Source: an uncultured Lachnospiraceae bacterium (GTDB lineage: Bacteria; Bacillota; Clostridia; Lachnospirales; Lachnospiraceae). From it: a stretch of DNA of 11,716 bases. Location: NCBI GenBank assembly GCA_947176785.1, contig CAMWSA010000078.1, forward strand, positions 1-11,716. Reading direction: 5' to 3'. This document shows positions 1 through 6,244 of this stretch, in pieces. Both the position numbers and the translations under genes were made by a program. Positions within the stretch are counted from its first letter, which is position 1, and the number at the start of each line of letters is the position of its first letter. The notes below the pieces were generated by a model. The model had not been told where the DNA came from, did no database searches, and saw only the letters and a list, made by a program, of their open reading frames with translations.

Positions 1-60
1 CGACCACCGAGATCTACACAAGGCTATTCGTCGGCAGCGTCAGATGTGTATCAGACACAG
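1..60 (+). other. Illumina P5/Nextera adapter contamination at contig end
   Basis: Not genomic DNA. Bases 1-19 match the 3' part of the Illumina P5 oligo, 20-27 (AAGGCTAT) sit exactly where the 8-base i5 index belongs, 28-41 match the Nextera read-1 stub, and 42-60 match the 19-base Tn5 mosaic end apart from two differences (C at 52 and C at 56). The four blocks abut with no gap and end exactly at base 60. I recall AAGGCTAT as Nextera XT index S520, but this is from memory. Native sequence should be taken to begin at about base 61. Confidence 0.97.
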
Positions 61-78
61 ATCAGGGAAGGGCTGCGG

Positions 79-102
79 TAACATTTGCCGGGAGAGCGAT
101 AA
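79..102 (+). promoter_or_regulatory. Possible sigma-28 (SigD) type promoter for flagellin, imperfect
   Basis: Bases 95-102 (AGCGATAA) match six of eight positions of the sigma-28 -10 consensus GCCGATAA. The only -35-like element is TAAC at 79-82, which leaves a 12-base spacer instead of the usual 14-16. The placement upstream of a flagellin gene fits the known class III flagellar control, but the match is poor and the contig starts only 18 bases upstream, so part of the promoter context may be missing or misjoined. Confidence 0.35.
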
Positions 103-112
103 GTGCGAATCG

Positions 113-171
113 AAGGAACGGCAAGCAAAAAATCGGCCGCAAGGAAGCGGCTTCAAAATTCAAGGAGGAAT
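113..171 (+). promoter_or_regulatory. Flagellin mRNA leader with predicted CsrA-binding sites over the ribosome binding site
   Basis: Three AAGGA cores occur in a row: 113-118 (AAGGAA), 141-146 (AAGGAA) and 162-167 (AAGGAG, the Shine-Dalgarno itself). The second is the loop of a GCCGC/GCGGC stem (136-140 with 147-151). The third is the loop of a weak ATTC/GAAT stem (158-161 with 168-171). GGA in a hairpin loop is the known CsrA recognition element, and the two hairpin GGAs are separated by 18 bases, a distance one CsrA dimer can bridge. In Bacillus subtilis CsrA represses hag translation through two such leader sites, one over the Shine-Dalgarno, and FliW relieves it. The same control is inferred here; csrA and fliW are not in the window. 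Confidence 0.55.
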
Positions 172-176
172 ATATC

Positions 177-995
177 ATGGTAGTACAACACAACTTACGC
201 GCAACGAACTCTAACAGAATGCTTGGTTTGACAGCAAGCAGCCAGTCCAAATCCACTGAGAAGCTGTCTTCTGGTTACAAGATCAACCGTGCGGCTGACG
301 ATGCTGCTGGCTTGGCTATCAGCGAGAAGATGAGACGTCAGGTGAGAGGTCTGACCCAGGCTTCTGCTAATGCGCAGGACGGTATCTCCGCAGTGCAGAC
401 TGCTGAAGGTGCTCTGAATGAAGTACATGATATGCTGCAGAGAATGAACGAGTTGGCAGTTAAGGCCGCCAACGGCACGAACCAGACCGAGGATCAGTCC
501 TACATCCAGAAGGAAGTAAACAACCTGATCAGCGAGATCGACCGTGTATCCACCACATCTACTTTCAACGAGAGAAAGCTGTTGAACGGTAGCTTCAGTG
601 GTGTTACCCTTCAGGTTGGCGCTGAGAATTCCGCTGACAACACCATCACTATGAACATCAGTGCAATGAGTGCAAGCGGCTTGGGTGTTAAGTCTGTTTC
701 CTGTTCTTCCCAGACCGGTGCTAAGAGCGCTATCGACTCTATCAAGAACGCTATTAAGTCCTTGAACGAGCAGCGTGCTGACCTTGGTGCTGTACAGAAT
801 CGTCTGGAGCACACCATTGCGAACTTGGATAACGTTGTTGAGAATACCACAGCAGCTGAGTCCCAGATCCGTGATACCGATATGGCATCCGAGATGGTTA
901 GATACTCCAACAACAATATTCTGGCTCAGGCAGGTCAGGCTATGTTGGCACAGTCCAATCAGGCTAACCAGGGTGTACTGTCCTTACTTCAGTAA
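177..995 (+). CDS. hag: Flagellin, short form without D2/D3 domains
   Basis: Structural subunit of the flagellar filament, exported by the flagellar type III system and polymerised outside the cell. The 272-residue product has the conserved flagellin N-terminal D0/D1 region (about 1-140, including SSGYKINRAADDAAGLAISE at 31-50) and C-terminal D1/D0 region (about 185-272, ending NQANQGVLSLLQ). Only about 45 residues lie between them, so the variable outer domains are missing. R89, L93 and E113 fall where the TLR5-contacting Arg, Leu and Glu of Salmonella FliC lie. The middle is Ser/Thr rich (SVSCSSQTGAKS, 173-184), a plausible O-glycosylation surface, and contains one cysteine (C176), which is unusual for flagellin. 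AAGGAGG at 162-168 lies 8 bases before ATG. All arginines use CGT, CGC or AGA, never the AGG/CGG common in the glycosylation genes, as expected for a highly expressed gene. The gene stands alone, closed by a strong terminator. Confidence 0.97.
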   Translation: MVVQHNLRATNSNRMLGLTASSQSKSTEKLSSGYKINRAADDAAGLAISEKMRRQVRGLTQASANAQDGISAVQTAEGALNEVHDMLQRMNELAVKAANGTNQTEDQSYIQKEVNNLISEIDRVSTTSTFNERKLLNGSFSGVTLQVGAENSADNTITMNISAMSASGLGVKSVSCSSQTGAKSAIDSIKNAIKSLNEQRADLGAVQNRLEHTIANLDNVVENTTAAESQIRDTDMASEMVRYSNNNILAQAGQAMLAQSNQANQGVLSLLQ

Positions 996-1011
996 TCAAC
1001 ACAATACTACC

Positions 1012-1043
1012 ATAGGGGCTGACTTAGGTCAGCCCCTATTTTT
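1012..1043 (+). terminator. Strong intrinsic terminator of the flagellin gene
   Basis: A perfect 12-base-pair stem (1012-1023 with 1028-1039), four-base loop TTAG, then a run of T at 1039-1043. It ends the flagellin transcript 17 bases after the stop codon. The Shine-Dalgarno of the next gene (GGAG, 1044-1047) begins immediately after the T-run, so that gene depends on read-through or an unseen promoter. Confidence 0.93.
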
Positions 1044-1055
1044 GGAGATTTTTCA

Positions 1056-1577
1056 ATGAAAAGAGTGGTCATTCTTTATGATGAGATAAACGAGAAAATA
1101 TTAAGAGAGAATGTATCGACTTTAAAAGAGTTATGGCAGGAGATTGGGTACGGAGTTGTGGAATTGGTTGTCTCGGAAAATATATCTCCTGATGAATATA
1201 TGAACAAGTTAGTCGGCATGAAGGAGGATTTCCTGATAACTTTTGCCATGGCAGGATTTGGGTGGAGAGGCTGTATGGAACAGGTACGGTTCAATACCCT
1301 TGCTGTAATGCAGATCCATATTTTAATAGGGTACCTCCCTTTTTATGATTTTTTTTTACAAAAGGAATATGGCATTCAAAGTTTTTTCTTTACAGACAAC
1401 GTGGAGATCTTAGAAGGATGGAAGGAAAAGTATCCACAGATTCCATATATGGATAGTATTCCCGCACTTTATATGGCTGAACATCTTACAGAGAAGGAAA
1501 AAACTGCAAATCGGGAAATTTTTCAACAAATGCTTCGCAAGGTGTTTTCTTTTATTGAAAAACCGTCAGTCTTATAA
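1056..1577 (+). CDS. Unrecognised 173-residue protein next to flagellin, possibly a lone DUF3880-like half domain
   Basis: I do not recognise a family with confidence. GGAG at 1044-1047 lies 8 bases before the ATG. There is no signal peptide and no convincing membrane segment; the protein is probably cytoplasmic. The middle (DFLITFAMAGFGWRG, about residues 78-92, then a hydrophobic stretch to FFFTDN at about 130-135) resembles the rhythm of the N-terminal half of the neighbouring CgeB-like glycosyltransferases: a 'DxVIS' strand, a further strand, a 'FLFD' strand and a short helix, then a 'YxxPLA'-like strand. If so, it is an isolated N-terminal Rossmann-like half lacking the donor-binding C-terminal half, either a relic or an accessory subunit. 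This rests on pattern likeness only. Its 3' end overlaps the opposing gene by 3 bases of stop codon and adjoining bases (1572-1577). Confidence 0.75.
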   Translation: MKRVVILYDEINEKILRENVSTLKELWQEIGYGVVELVVSENISPDEYMNKLVGMKEDFLITFAMAGFGWRGCMEQVRFNTLAVMQIHILIGYLPFYDFFLQKEYGIQSFFFTDNVEILEGWKEKYPQIPYMDSIPALYMAEHLTEKEKTANREIFQQMLRKVFSFIEKPSVL

Positions 1578-1588
1578 ACCGGCGGTTT
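1558..1588 (-). terminator. Possible terminator of the minus-strand glycosyltransferase gene
   Basis: Read on the minus strand, AAACCG (1588-1583) can pair with CGGTTT (1565-1560) across a 17-base loop, followed by a short U-run (bases 1562-1558). The stem is only 6 pairs and the loop is long. It lies inside the 3' end of the convergent plus-strand gene. Confidence 0.3.
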
Positions 1589-2738
1589 GAAACATATAAG
1601 CTATTTTTTCGGGATAGGTAAAATATTTATTGACCACAGCGTATGCATTTTGTTGTATCTGTGTACGTAATTCCTCATGAGACAAATAGAACTTCACTTT
1701 TTCTACTGCGTCCTCTATGTTTTGATAGCAGACAATATCTACATCTGGTCGAAAATAGTCCAGAAGCTCCGGTTGTGGATTGCAGAGCATAAAACCGCCG
1801 GCCCCCATGATATCTATAGCACGCAAAGGGATGCCGGATCGAATACTGCGCAGTGTGGGACAGAGATTGATCCGGCTGAGACGGAATACCTTGGGCATCT
1901 CTACAGAATAGGTTACAGGCCCCAGAAAAGGAATATCGGACAATTGCTCAACCAACTCCCCAGAGTGGAGATGAACCCTGCAGAATTGGTTCATGAGGCG
2001 AAGCAGGATGATGCGTTCATTGCGGGTGATTTGATTGTTTATGCATAGGGAGAGAGCTGCTTTATTGATGCCGGGGCCCTCGTCCGTTTGATAGACAATC
2101 CCATCCCTTGCAAGAGTGTCATTCATATGCTGGAGCAGGGTATCGTCGATTATGTCATCCAACAATGGCATTCCTGCCAGCTTAAGCTGTGCATCGGTCA
2201 GGGCATTGATGTATCCGATGGTATAATTGTCCTGATGGGACAGTATTCTATTTAAAGGAGATTTATAGATCTTTCCTACAAAGGAGAGGTCACAGGTAAA
2301 ACGTTCCCTGTCTGCATCGGATATGGGAATGGCGGAAAGCCTCTTTATATTTACGGCAAGGGGCAGATGATATACATTTTGAAATCCTGCTTTATGAAAG
2401 TCTTCCACCTCCATGCGGTCAAACAGAAAAAGATAACTAGTGGGGTAGGCATAGTATTCCTTATACCCCTTTGGGAGAGGACTGTCATAAGACCAGGATA
2501 GGTATTTGATCTTGCAGTGATAGCAGACTTTAGCCAGAAGCGGCTGAAAATTCGTGCTGATAACACAATCATAATGACCGGTGTCGAGATGCGCAGTAAT
2601 ATATTTTTCAAAATAATCGTCCTGTGTCGGATTGGATATAGGGTAGATAATATTTTTGCAATGATGTCCCATTTCCGATAAAAAGGCAATGAGGTCGGGC
2701 TGGATAAAAGATCCAAAATCGTGTAAAAGGATATTCAT
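1572..2738 (-). CDS. CgeB-like glycosyltransferase (DUF3880 plus Glyco_trans_1_2), minus-strand copy
   Basis: Predicted GT-B fold glycosyltransferase of 388 residues, cytoplasmic, acceptor and donor unknown. The N-terminal half (about 1-130) is DUF3880-like, with DCVISTNFQPLL (57-68), SYLFLFD (101-107) and NVYHLPLAV (121-129). The C-terminal half (about 145-388) is like Glyco_trans_1_2, with CDLSFVG (149-155), SRINLCPT (288-295) and SGIPLRAIDIMGAGGF (301-316). It is clearly paralogous to the gene at 2838-4016: shared blocks include VYH-PLAV, INxxITxxER, SxINL, GIP, DI, GGF, and a like-spaced tail. The usual catalytic-region Glu of 'R-x-x-E-x-x-x-x-G-G' is Asp (D309). AAGGAG lies 9 bases before ATG. 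It is the only gene on the minus strand, with its own promoter (2774-2802). The location beside flagellin and in a Maf island suggests flagellin glycan assembly, by inference. Confidence 0.9.
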   Translation of the reverse strand: MNILLHDFGSFIQPDLIAFLSEMGHHCKNIIYPISNPTQDDYFEKYITAHLDTGHYDCVISTNFQPLLAKVCYHCKIKYLSWSYDSPLPKGYKEYYAYPTSYLFLFDRMEVEDFHKAGFQNVYHLPLAVNIKRLSAIPISDADRERFTCDLSFVGKIYKSPLNRILSHQDNYTIGYINALTDAQLKLAGMPLLDDIIDDTLLQHMNDTLARDGIVYQTDEGPGINKAALSLCINNQITRNERIILLRLMNQFCRVHLHSGELVEQLSDIPFLGPVTYSVEMPKVFRLSRINLCPTLRSIRSGIPLRAIDIMGAGGFMLCNPQPELLDYFRPDVDIVCYQNIEDAVEKVKFYLSHEELRTQIQQNAYAVVNKYFTYPEKIAYMFQTAGL

Positions 2739-2773
2739 ACGCCAATACTCCTTGATGAAAGTAATTCTTACAG

Positions 2774-2802
2774 ATTATAGCATATTTCATGGCTAATGAA
2801 AA
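2774..2802 (-). promoter_or_regulatory. Extended -10 promoter for the minus-strand glycosyltransferase
   Basis: On the minus strand, a perfect TATAAT (2779-2774) is preceded by TGC (an extended -10 TGN), and TTTTCA (2802-2797), four of six matches to TTGACA, lies 17 bases upstream. This is a housekeeping sigma-A type promoter, unlike the sigma-28 type seen near 10501. It ends 35 bases from the gene's ATG. No equally good promoter is seen in this 99-base gap for the divergent plus-strand gene. Confidence 0.62.
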
Positions 2803-2837
2803 GAAAAAGAATTTGCATAAAGAGGTAAATTCCTATT

Positions 2838-4016
2838 ATGATTAGAAACATACTCATTTATATGGACACTTCCATTAACGACTTCTCTATTATCAACAAT
2901 TTCGCAGAACTTGGCTGTCACTGTGTGGAATTTCGGGAAAAATTCAAAGATGAGCATAATGATGCAGATTTCGTAATGAAGCTGCTTCATTGTATGCAGG
3001 CGGAGAATATTGAGTTGGTATTTTCCAAAGGATATTTCCCGTTACTTGCTACAGCCTGCGAGATGCAGAAGATCCCATATGCATCCTGGATCTGTGATCT
3101 TCCAAGTAATTCTTTGCTGTCCAAGACAGTGCTGTATCAGCACAACTATTTATTTTGCTTTGACAGTGTTTTTGCACAATGGTTATTAAAGATAGGATGC
3201 CGCCACGTATACCATTTCCCGTTAGCAGTGGATGTGAATGCCTCTGCAAGGCTTATGCAGGAAGAGGAGACAGCAGATTATATCGCAGATATTTCCTATG
3301 TGGGGAGTTTATACAGCATCACAGACGGATGGCTGGATGTAGAAGGAATTTCGGAATATACCAAAGGGTATATTTCCGGTATAGAAGAGGCACAGATCCG
3401 GGTATATGGATATAATTTTGTGAAGGAAATGATAGGGGATGAGATGTCCCGGGATATTCAGCATAGGGTAGGACTACAACTGGGGGATATGTATTTTGAC
3501 AGCCCGTCGCAGATGGCGGCTGATCTGATTAATCAGGAGATCACAAAAAAAGAGCGTATACGGATTATGAAGAAGCTTTCTGAAAATCACCAGCTTCACT
3601 TATATACCGATTCAGGTTATGAAGGAACGGACAATATAAGGTTATGCAGTGCTGCGGATAGTCAGAGGGGGATGTGGCCCCTGTATCGCAATAGCAAGAT
3701 CAATTTAAATATTACTTCAAAGACAATTGAGGCGGGGATTCCACAGAAAGTGTTGGATATACTGTCGTGCGGAGGTTTTTGTATTTCCAATTATCAAACG
3801 GAGATAGCAGACTTTTTTGAAGACGGCAAAGAGATTGTGATGTATACTGATGTGGAGGATCTGGCACAAAAAGTAGATTGGTATCTCCGGCACGAGGATG
3901 AGCGTTTGGCTATAGCCGGAGCGGGATACCGCAAACTTAAGGAAGAATTTTCCATGAGAAACAGATTGGGAGACATGTTAAAAATCGTAATGGAGGACTT
4001 GGAATGGGGGGAGTAA
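2838..4016 (+). CDS. CgeB-like glycosyltransferase (DUF3880 plus Glyco_trans_1_2), plus-strand copy
   Basis: Paralogue of the divergent minus-strand gene; 392 residues, predicted GT-B glycosyltransferase. DUF3880-like N-half: ELVFSKGYFPLLATAC (59-74), NYLFCFD (103-109), HVYHFPLAVDV (123-133). Glyco_trans_1_2-like C-half: ADISYVGSLYS (150-160), INQEITKKER (231-240), NSKINLNITS (285-294), AGIPQKVLDILSCGGF (299-314). As in its paralogue, Asp (D307) replaces the usual Glu before the GG. Ribosome binding site AGAGG at 2821-2825 is 12 bases from ATG, rather long. It heads the plus-strand run, and its last 13 bases overlap the next gene, which implies translational coupling. Donor and acceptor cannot be told from the sequence; a role in the flagellin glycan is inferred from context. 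Confidence 0.92.
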   Translation: MIRNILIYMDTSINDFSIINNFAELGCHCVEFREKFKDEHNDADFVMKLLHCMQAENIELVFSKGYFPLLATACEMQKIPYASWICDLPSNSLLSKTVLYQHNYLFCFDSVFAQWLLKIGCRHVYHFPLAVDVNASARLMQEEETADYIADISYVGSLYSITDGWLDVEGISEYTKGYISGIEEAQIRVYGYNFVKEMIGDEMSRDIQHRVGLQLGDMYFDSPSQMAADLINQEITKKERIRIMKKLSENHQLHLYTDSGYEGTDNIRLCSAADSQRGMWPLYRNSKINLNITSKTIEAGIPQKVLDILSCGGFCISNYQTEIADFFEDGKEIVMYTDVEDLAQKVDWYLRHEDERLAIAGAGYRKLKEEFSMRNRLGDMLKIVMEDLEWGE

Positions 4017-5209
4017 ACCGGCCTTTAGTCAGTGTTATAATTCCTACCTATAATCGAATTCAAACACTTCCGGCGTCCATAGAAAGTGTTTTAAATCAGA
4101 CTTATGGGAATTTGGAGGTTATCATCATGGATGATGCCTCTGAGGACGGGACGGAGGAATATGTAAAAGGCATGGAGGATAACCGTATCCGGTATAGGAA
4201 GAGTGGTATAAACATGGGGCCCGCGGCGGCAAGGAATTTGGGGGCTGAACTGGCAACGGGAGAGTATCTTGCCTTTCAGGACAGCGATGACGAATGGCTG
4301 CCGGACAAATTGGAAAAGCAGATGGAGTTGATGCTGAAGGATGAGGAATTGTCGCTGGTTTACTGTGAGTTTGGCATGTACCAGGGAGAGGAACTGCGCA
4401 TACGGATACCGTTCAGGGAAATTCCTTATGATCAAAAATGCGGCGACCTGTTTTCGTATTTATTACTATATCCATTAATCAGTACACAGACAATGGTGGT
4501 AAAAAGAGAGGCATTTTTGGAGGAACAGGGATTTAATGAAACGTTGAAGGCGTATGAGGATTTTGAATTCACACTGCGTTTCTCCAGGAGGAACAGGATT
4601 GGTTTTGTGGAGGAAACTCTGGTTAGGGTAAACAGTTCTCCGGACAGTGTGAATAAGCGCTTTGCAGAGAGAAGCCATGCTCAGTTTTTTATGGCGCGCG
4701 AGATGCTGGAACCTCTGAGGGAGCGGGATTTGCTGTGGCAAAAGCTGGAAATCATTTTACAAGAGGCGGAATTGCACTTATGTCATGATACCTTTATAGA
4801 TGACCTGACACAATTTTCCAAGGAGTGTCTGTCCGGAGAAGAGCGCCAATATGCGCAATTATTTTTGGAAAAGATAGAGCGGAGCAAGGAAATCATTCTG
4901 TTGAAGATGCATATTTTGGAAAGGATGCCAGTCCTTAAAGCGAGTATTCTCAAAATATATGCGGAGATCTACAAAAGTAAGTCCATCTGGTCGGATCAAC
5001 AACGCAGAGAGTTAGAATGCCTGAGGGACATTTTGCAGGGGTGTGGGAGGTTGTTTGAGATTCCGGCAGAAATTTTGGAACAATATAGCCGTATCTGCCA
5101 AAAGATGGAGGACAGCCATCTGAAGTGGACAGATCAGCTTTTCTTGTTGACGGACATGGCCGGACTCCTGGAACCGCTGGAAAAGCTGATAAGGAGCAGT
5201 CGACAATAG
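4004..5209 (+). CDS. GT2 glycosyltransferase with a C-terminal helical extension
   Basis: Family 2 (GT-A fold) glycosyltransferase, 401 residues. The catalytic domain covers about 1-230: VSVIIPTYNR (9-18), DDASEDGT (43-50, nucleotide binding), NMGPAAARNLG (70-80), DSDDEW (93-98, the DxD-type metal/nucleotide site) and YEDFEFTLR (184-192, the acceptor-side 'ED' motif). There is no membrane segment. The remaining about 170 residues are predicted all-helical. Residues about 300-397 align with the N-terminus (14-110) of the methyltransferase/GT-D fusion at 8388-10433, with one single-residue gap: W329/W43, FE at 351-352/65-66, P354/P68 and LE at 389-390/102-103 are shared. ATG overlaps the upstream gene by 13 bases; GGAGG (3992-3996) is 7 bases before it. 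The helical part may be a docking domain; substrate unknown. Confidence 0.93.
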   Translation: MGGVNRPLVSVIIPTYNRIQTLPASIESVLNQTYGNLEVIIMDDASEDGTEEYVKGMEDNRIRYRKSGINMGPAAARNLGAELATGEYLAFQDSDDEWLPDKLEKQMELMLKDEELSLVYCEFGMYQGEELRIRIPFREIPYDQKCGDLFSYLLLYPLISTQTMVVKREAFLEEQGFNETLKAYEDFEFTLRFSRRNRIGFVEETLVRVNSSPDSVNKRFAERSHAQFFMAREMLEPLRERDLLWQKLEIILQEAELHLCHDTFIDDLTQFSKECLSGEERQYAQLFLEKIERSKEIILLKMHILERMPVLKASILKIYAEIYKSKSIWSDQQRRELECLRDILQGCGRLFEIPAEILEQYSRICQKMEDSHLKWTDQLFLLTDMAGLLEPLEKLIRSSRQ

Positions 5210-5254
5210 CTTCTGCCATACAGATAAGGACAGGAGAAGTGGGGGAAATGGAAT

Positions 5255-6211
5255 ATGGAGACAAAACAGCAGTATGATGCGCTGATTGTAGTGACGGCCA
5301 GGGATTTTGAGAGGGTCCAAAGCCAATATCACAGGCTGGCGGCCAATCTGCCGGCAAGGCGTATTTTCTTTGTGGGCAATGAGGAAGTGGCCAGGCTTGT
5401 GGGGACTGCGAATCTGGGTGACAAAGTGGGATTTTTGGATGAAAACAGCATTATGTCCTTTGAAACAGTACATGCTGTTATGGCCCAGGCGCTGGAGGGC
5501 GTGCTGCGGGGGAGGGAACTGCCCAGAGGCATAACAGGCTGGTATTACCAGCAGTTTCTGAAAATGCAGTATGCATGTATGTGCGAGGACACCTATTATC
5601 TGGTGTGGGACGGGGATACCATCCCCTGCCGCTCCTTCTCCATGTTCCATGAGGAACAGGGTATTCCTTATCTGGACATAAAAGGGGAATATCATGAAAC
5701 ATACTTTGACACTTTGATAAAGCTGCTTCCGGAAATGCGCAAATGTATCGAGAAATCCTTTATCTCAGAACACATGTTGATCAATGTTGAAATTATGCGC
5801 CAGCTTATCCGGGATATAGAAGCAAACCGGGAGATACCGGGAAGCACTTTCTGGGAGAAGGTCATTCATGCTATAGATGTGCAGGAACTTCAATCAAACA
5901 GCTTCAGTGAATTTGAGACCTATGGAACTTATGTGGCGCTGCATCGTCCGGAGGCATACCGTCTGCGCAACTGGCATTCCTTCCGCTATGGCGGCGTATT
6001 TTACAGCCTGGACACCATCTCTGATGAGGACTATGAATGGCTGGGCAGGGATTTCTTTGCAATTTCCTTTGAGAAGGGAGACTTTGTCAGGGAAGATCAG
6101 AAAAATCTATTTGACAATAAGAAATATCAGGAAAAACTTTCCGCCAGACAGATGCTGGAGATTGCCCAGGAGGAATTTCAGGAAGGGAGTTATATTGAGG
6201 TATGGGAATAA
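5255..6211 (+). CDS. DUF6492-like protein, putative glycosyltransferase
   Basis: 318 residues. It resembles the DUF6492 family, regarded as GT-A-like putative glycosyltransferases of polysaccharide clusters. Visible hallmarks are a strand near the N-terminus (YDALIVVTARD, 7-17), GWYYQQFLKM (95-104), YLVWDGDTIP (115-124) with a DxD pair at D119/D121, SEHMLINVEIM (171-181) and FSEFETYGTYV (217-227). The C-terminal about 60 residues are charged and probably helical. No signal peptide or membrane segment is seen. The ribosome binding site is weak: GGGGG at 5241-5245, 9 bases before ATG; an earlier ATG at 5248 is out of frame. It follows the GT2 gene by 45 bases and precedes the next ATG by 33, so it belongs to the same operon. 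The family name is from memory; the DxD-type glycosyltransferase reading is fairly secure, the substrate is not. Confidence 0.85.
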   Translation: METKQQYDALIVVTARDFERVQSQYHRLAANLPARRIFFVGNEEVARLVGTANLGDKVGFLDENSIMSFETVHAVMAQALEGVLRGRELPRGITGWYYQQFLKMQYACMCEDTYYLVWDGDTIPCRSFSMFHEEQGIPYLDIKGEYHETYFDTLIKLLPEMRKCIEKSFISEHMLINVEIMRQLIRDIEANREIPGSTFWEKVIHAIDVQELQSNSFSEFETYGTYVALHRPEAYRLRNWHSFRYGGVFYSLDTISDEDYEWLGRDFFAISFEKGDFVREDQKNLFDNKKYQEKLSARQMLEIAQEEFQEGSYIEVWE

Positions 6212-6244
6212 AGGGGCAGTCATGAATGGATGGAGGACATGGTT

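Noticed and set aside
195..812. 205-codon open frame on the minus strand inside flagellin
   Set aside because: It mirrors the biased codons of the highly expressed flagellin gene; its product has no recognisable domain and the plus-strand gene is certain.
5012..5695. 227-codon minus-strand open frame across the GT2/DUF6492-like junction
   Set aside because: It opposes two well-supported genes, has low-complexity His/Pro/Leu-rich content and no domain signature.
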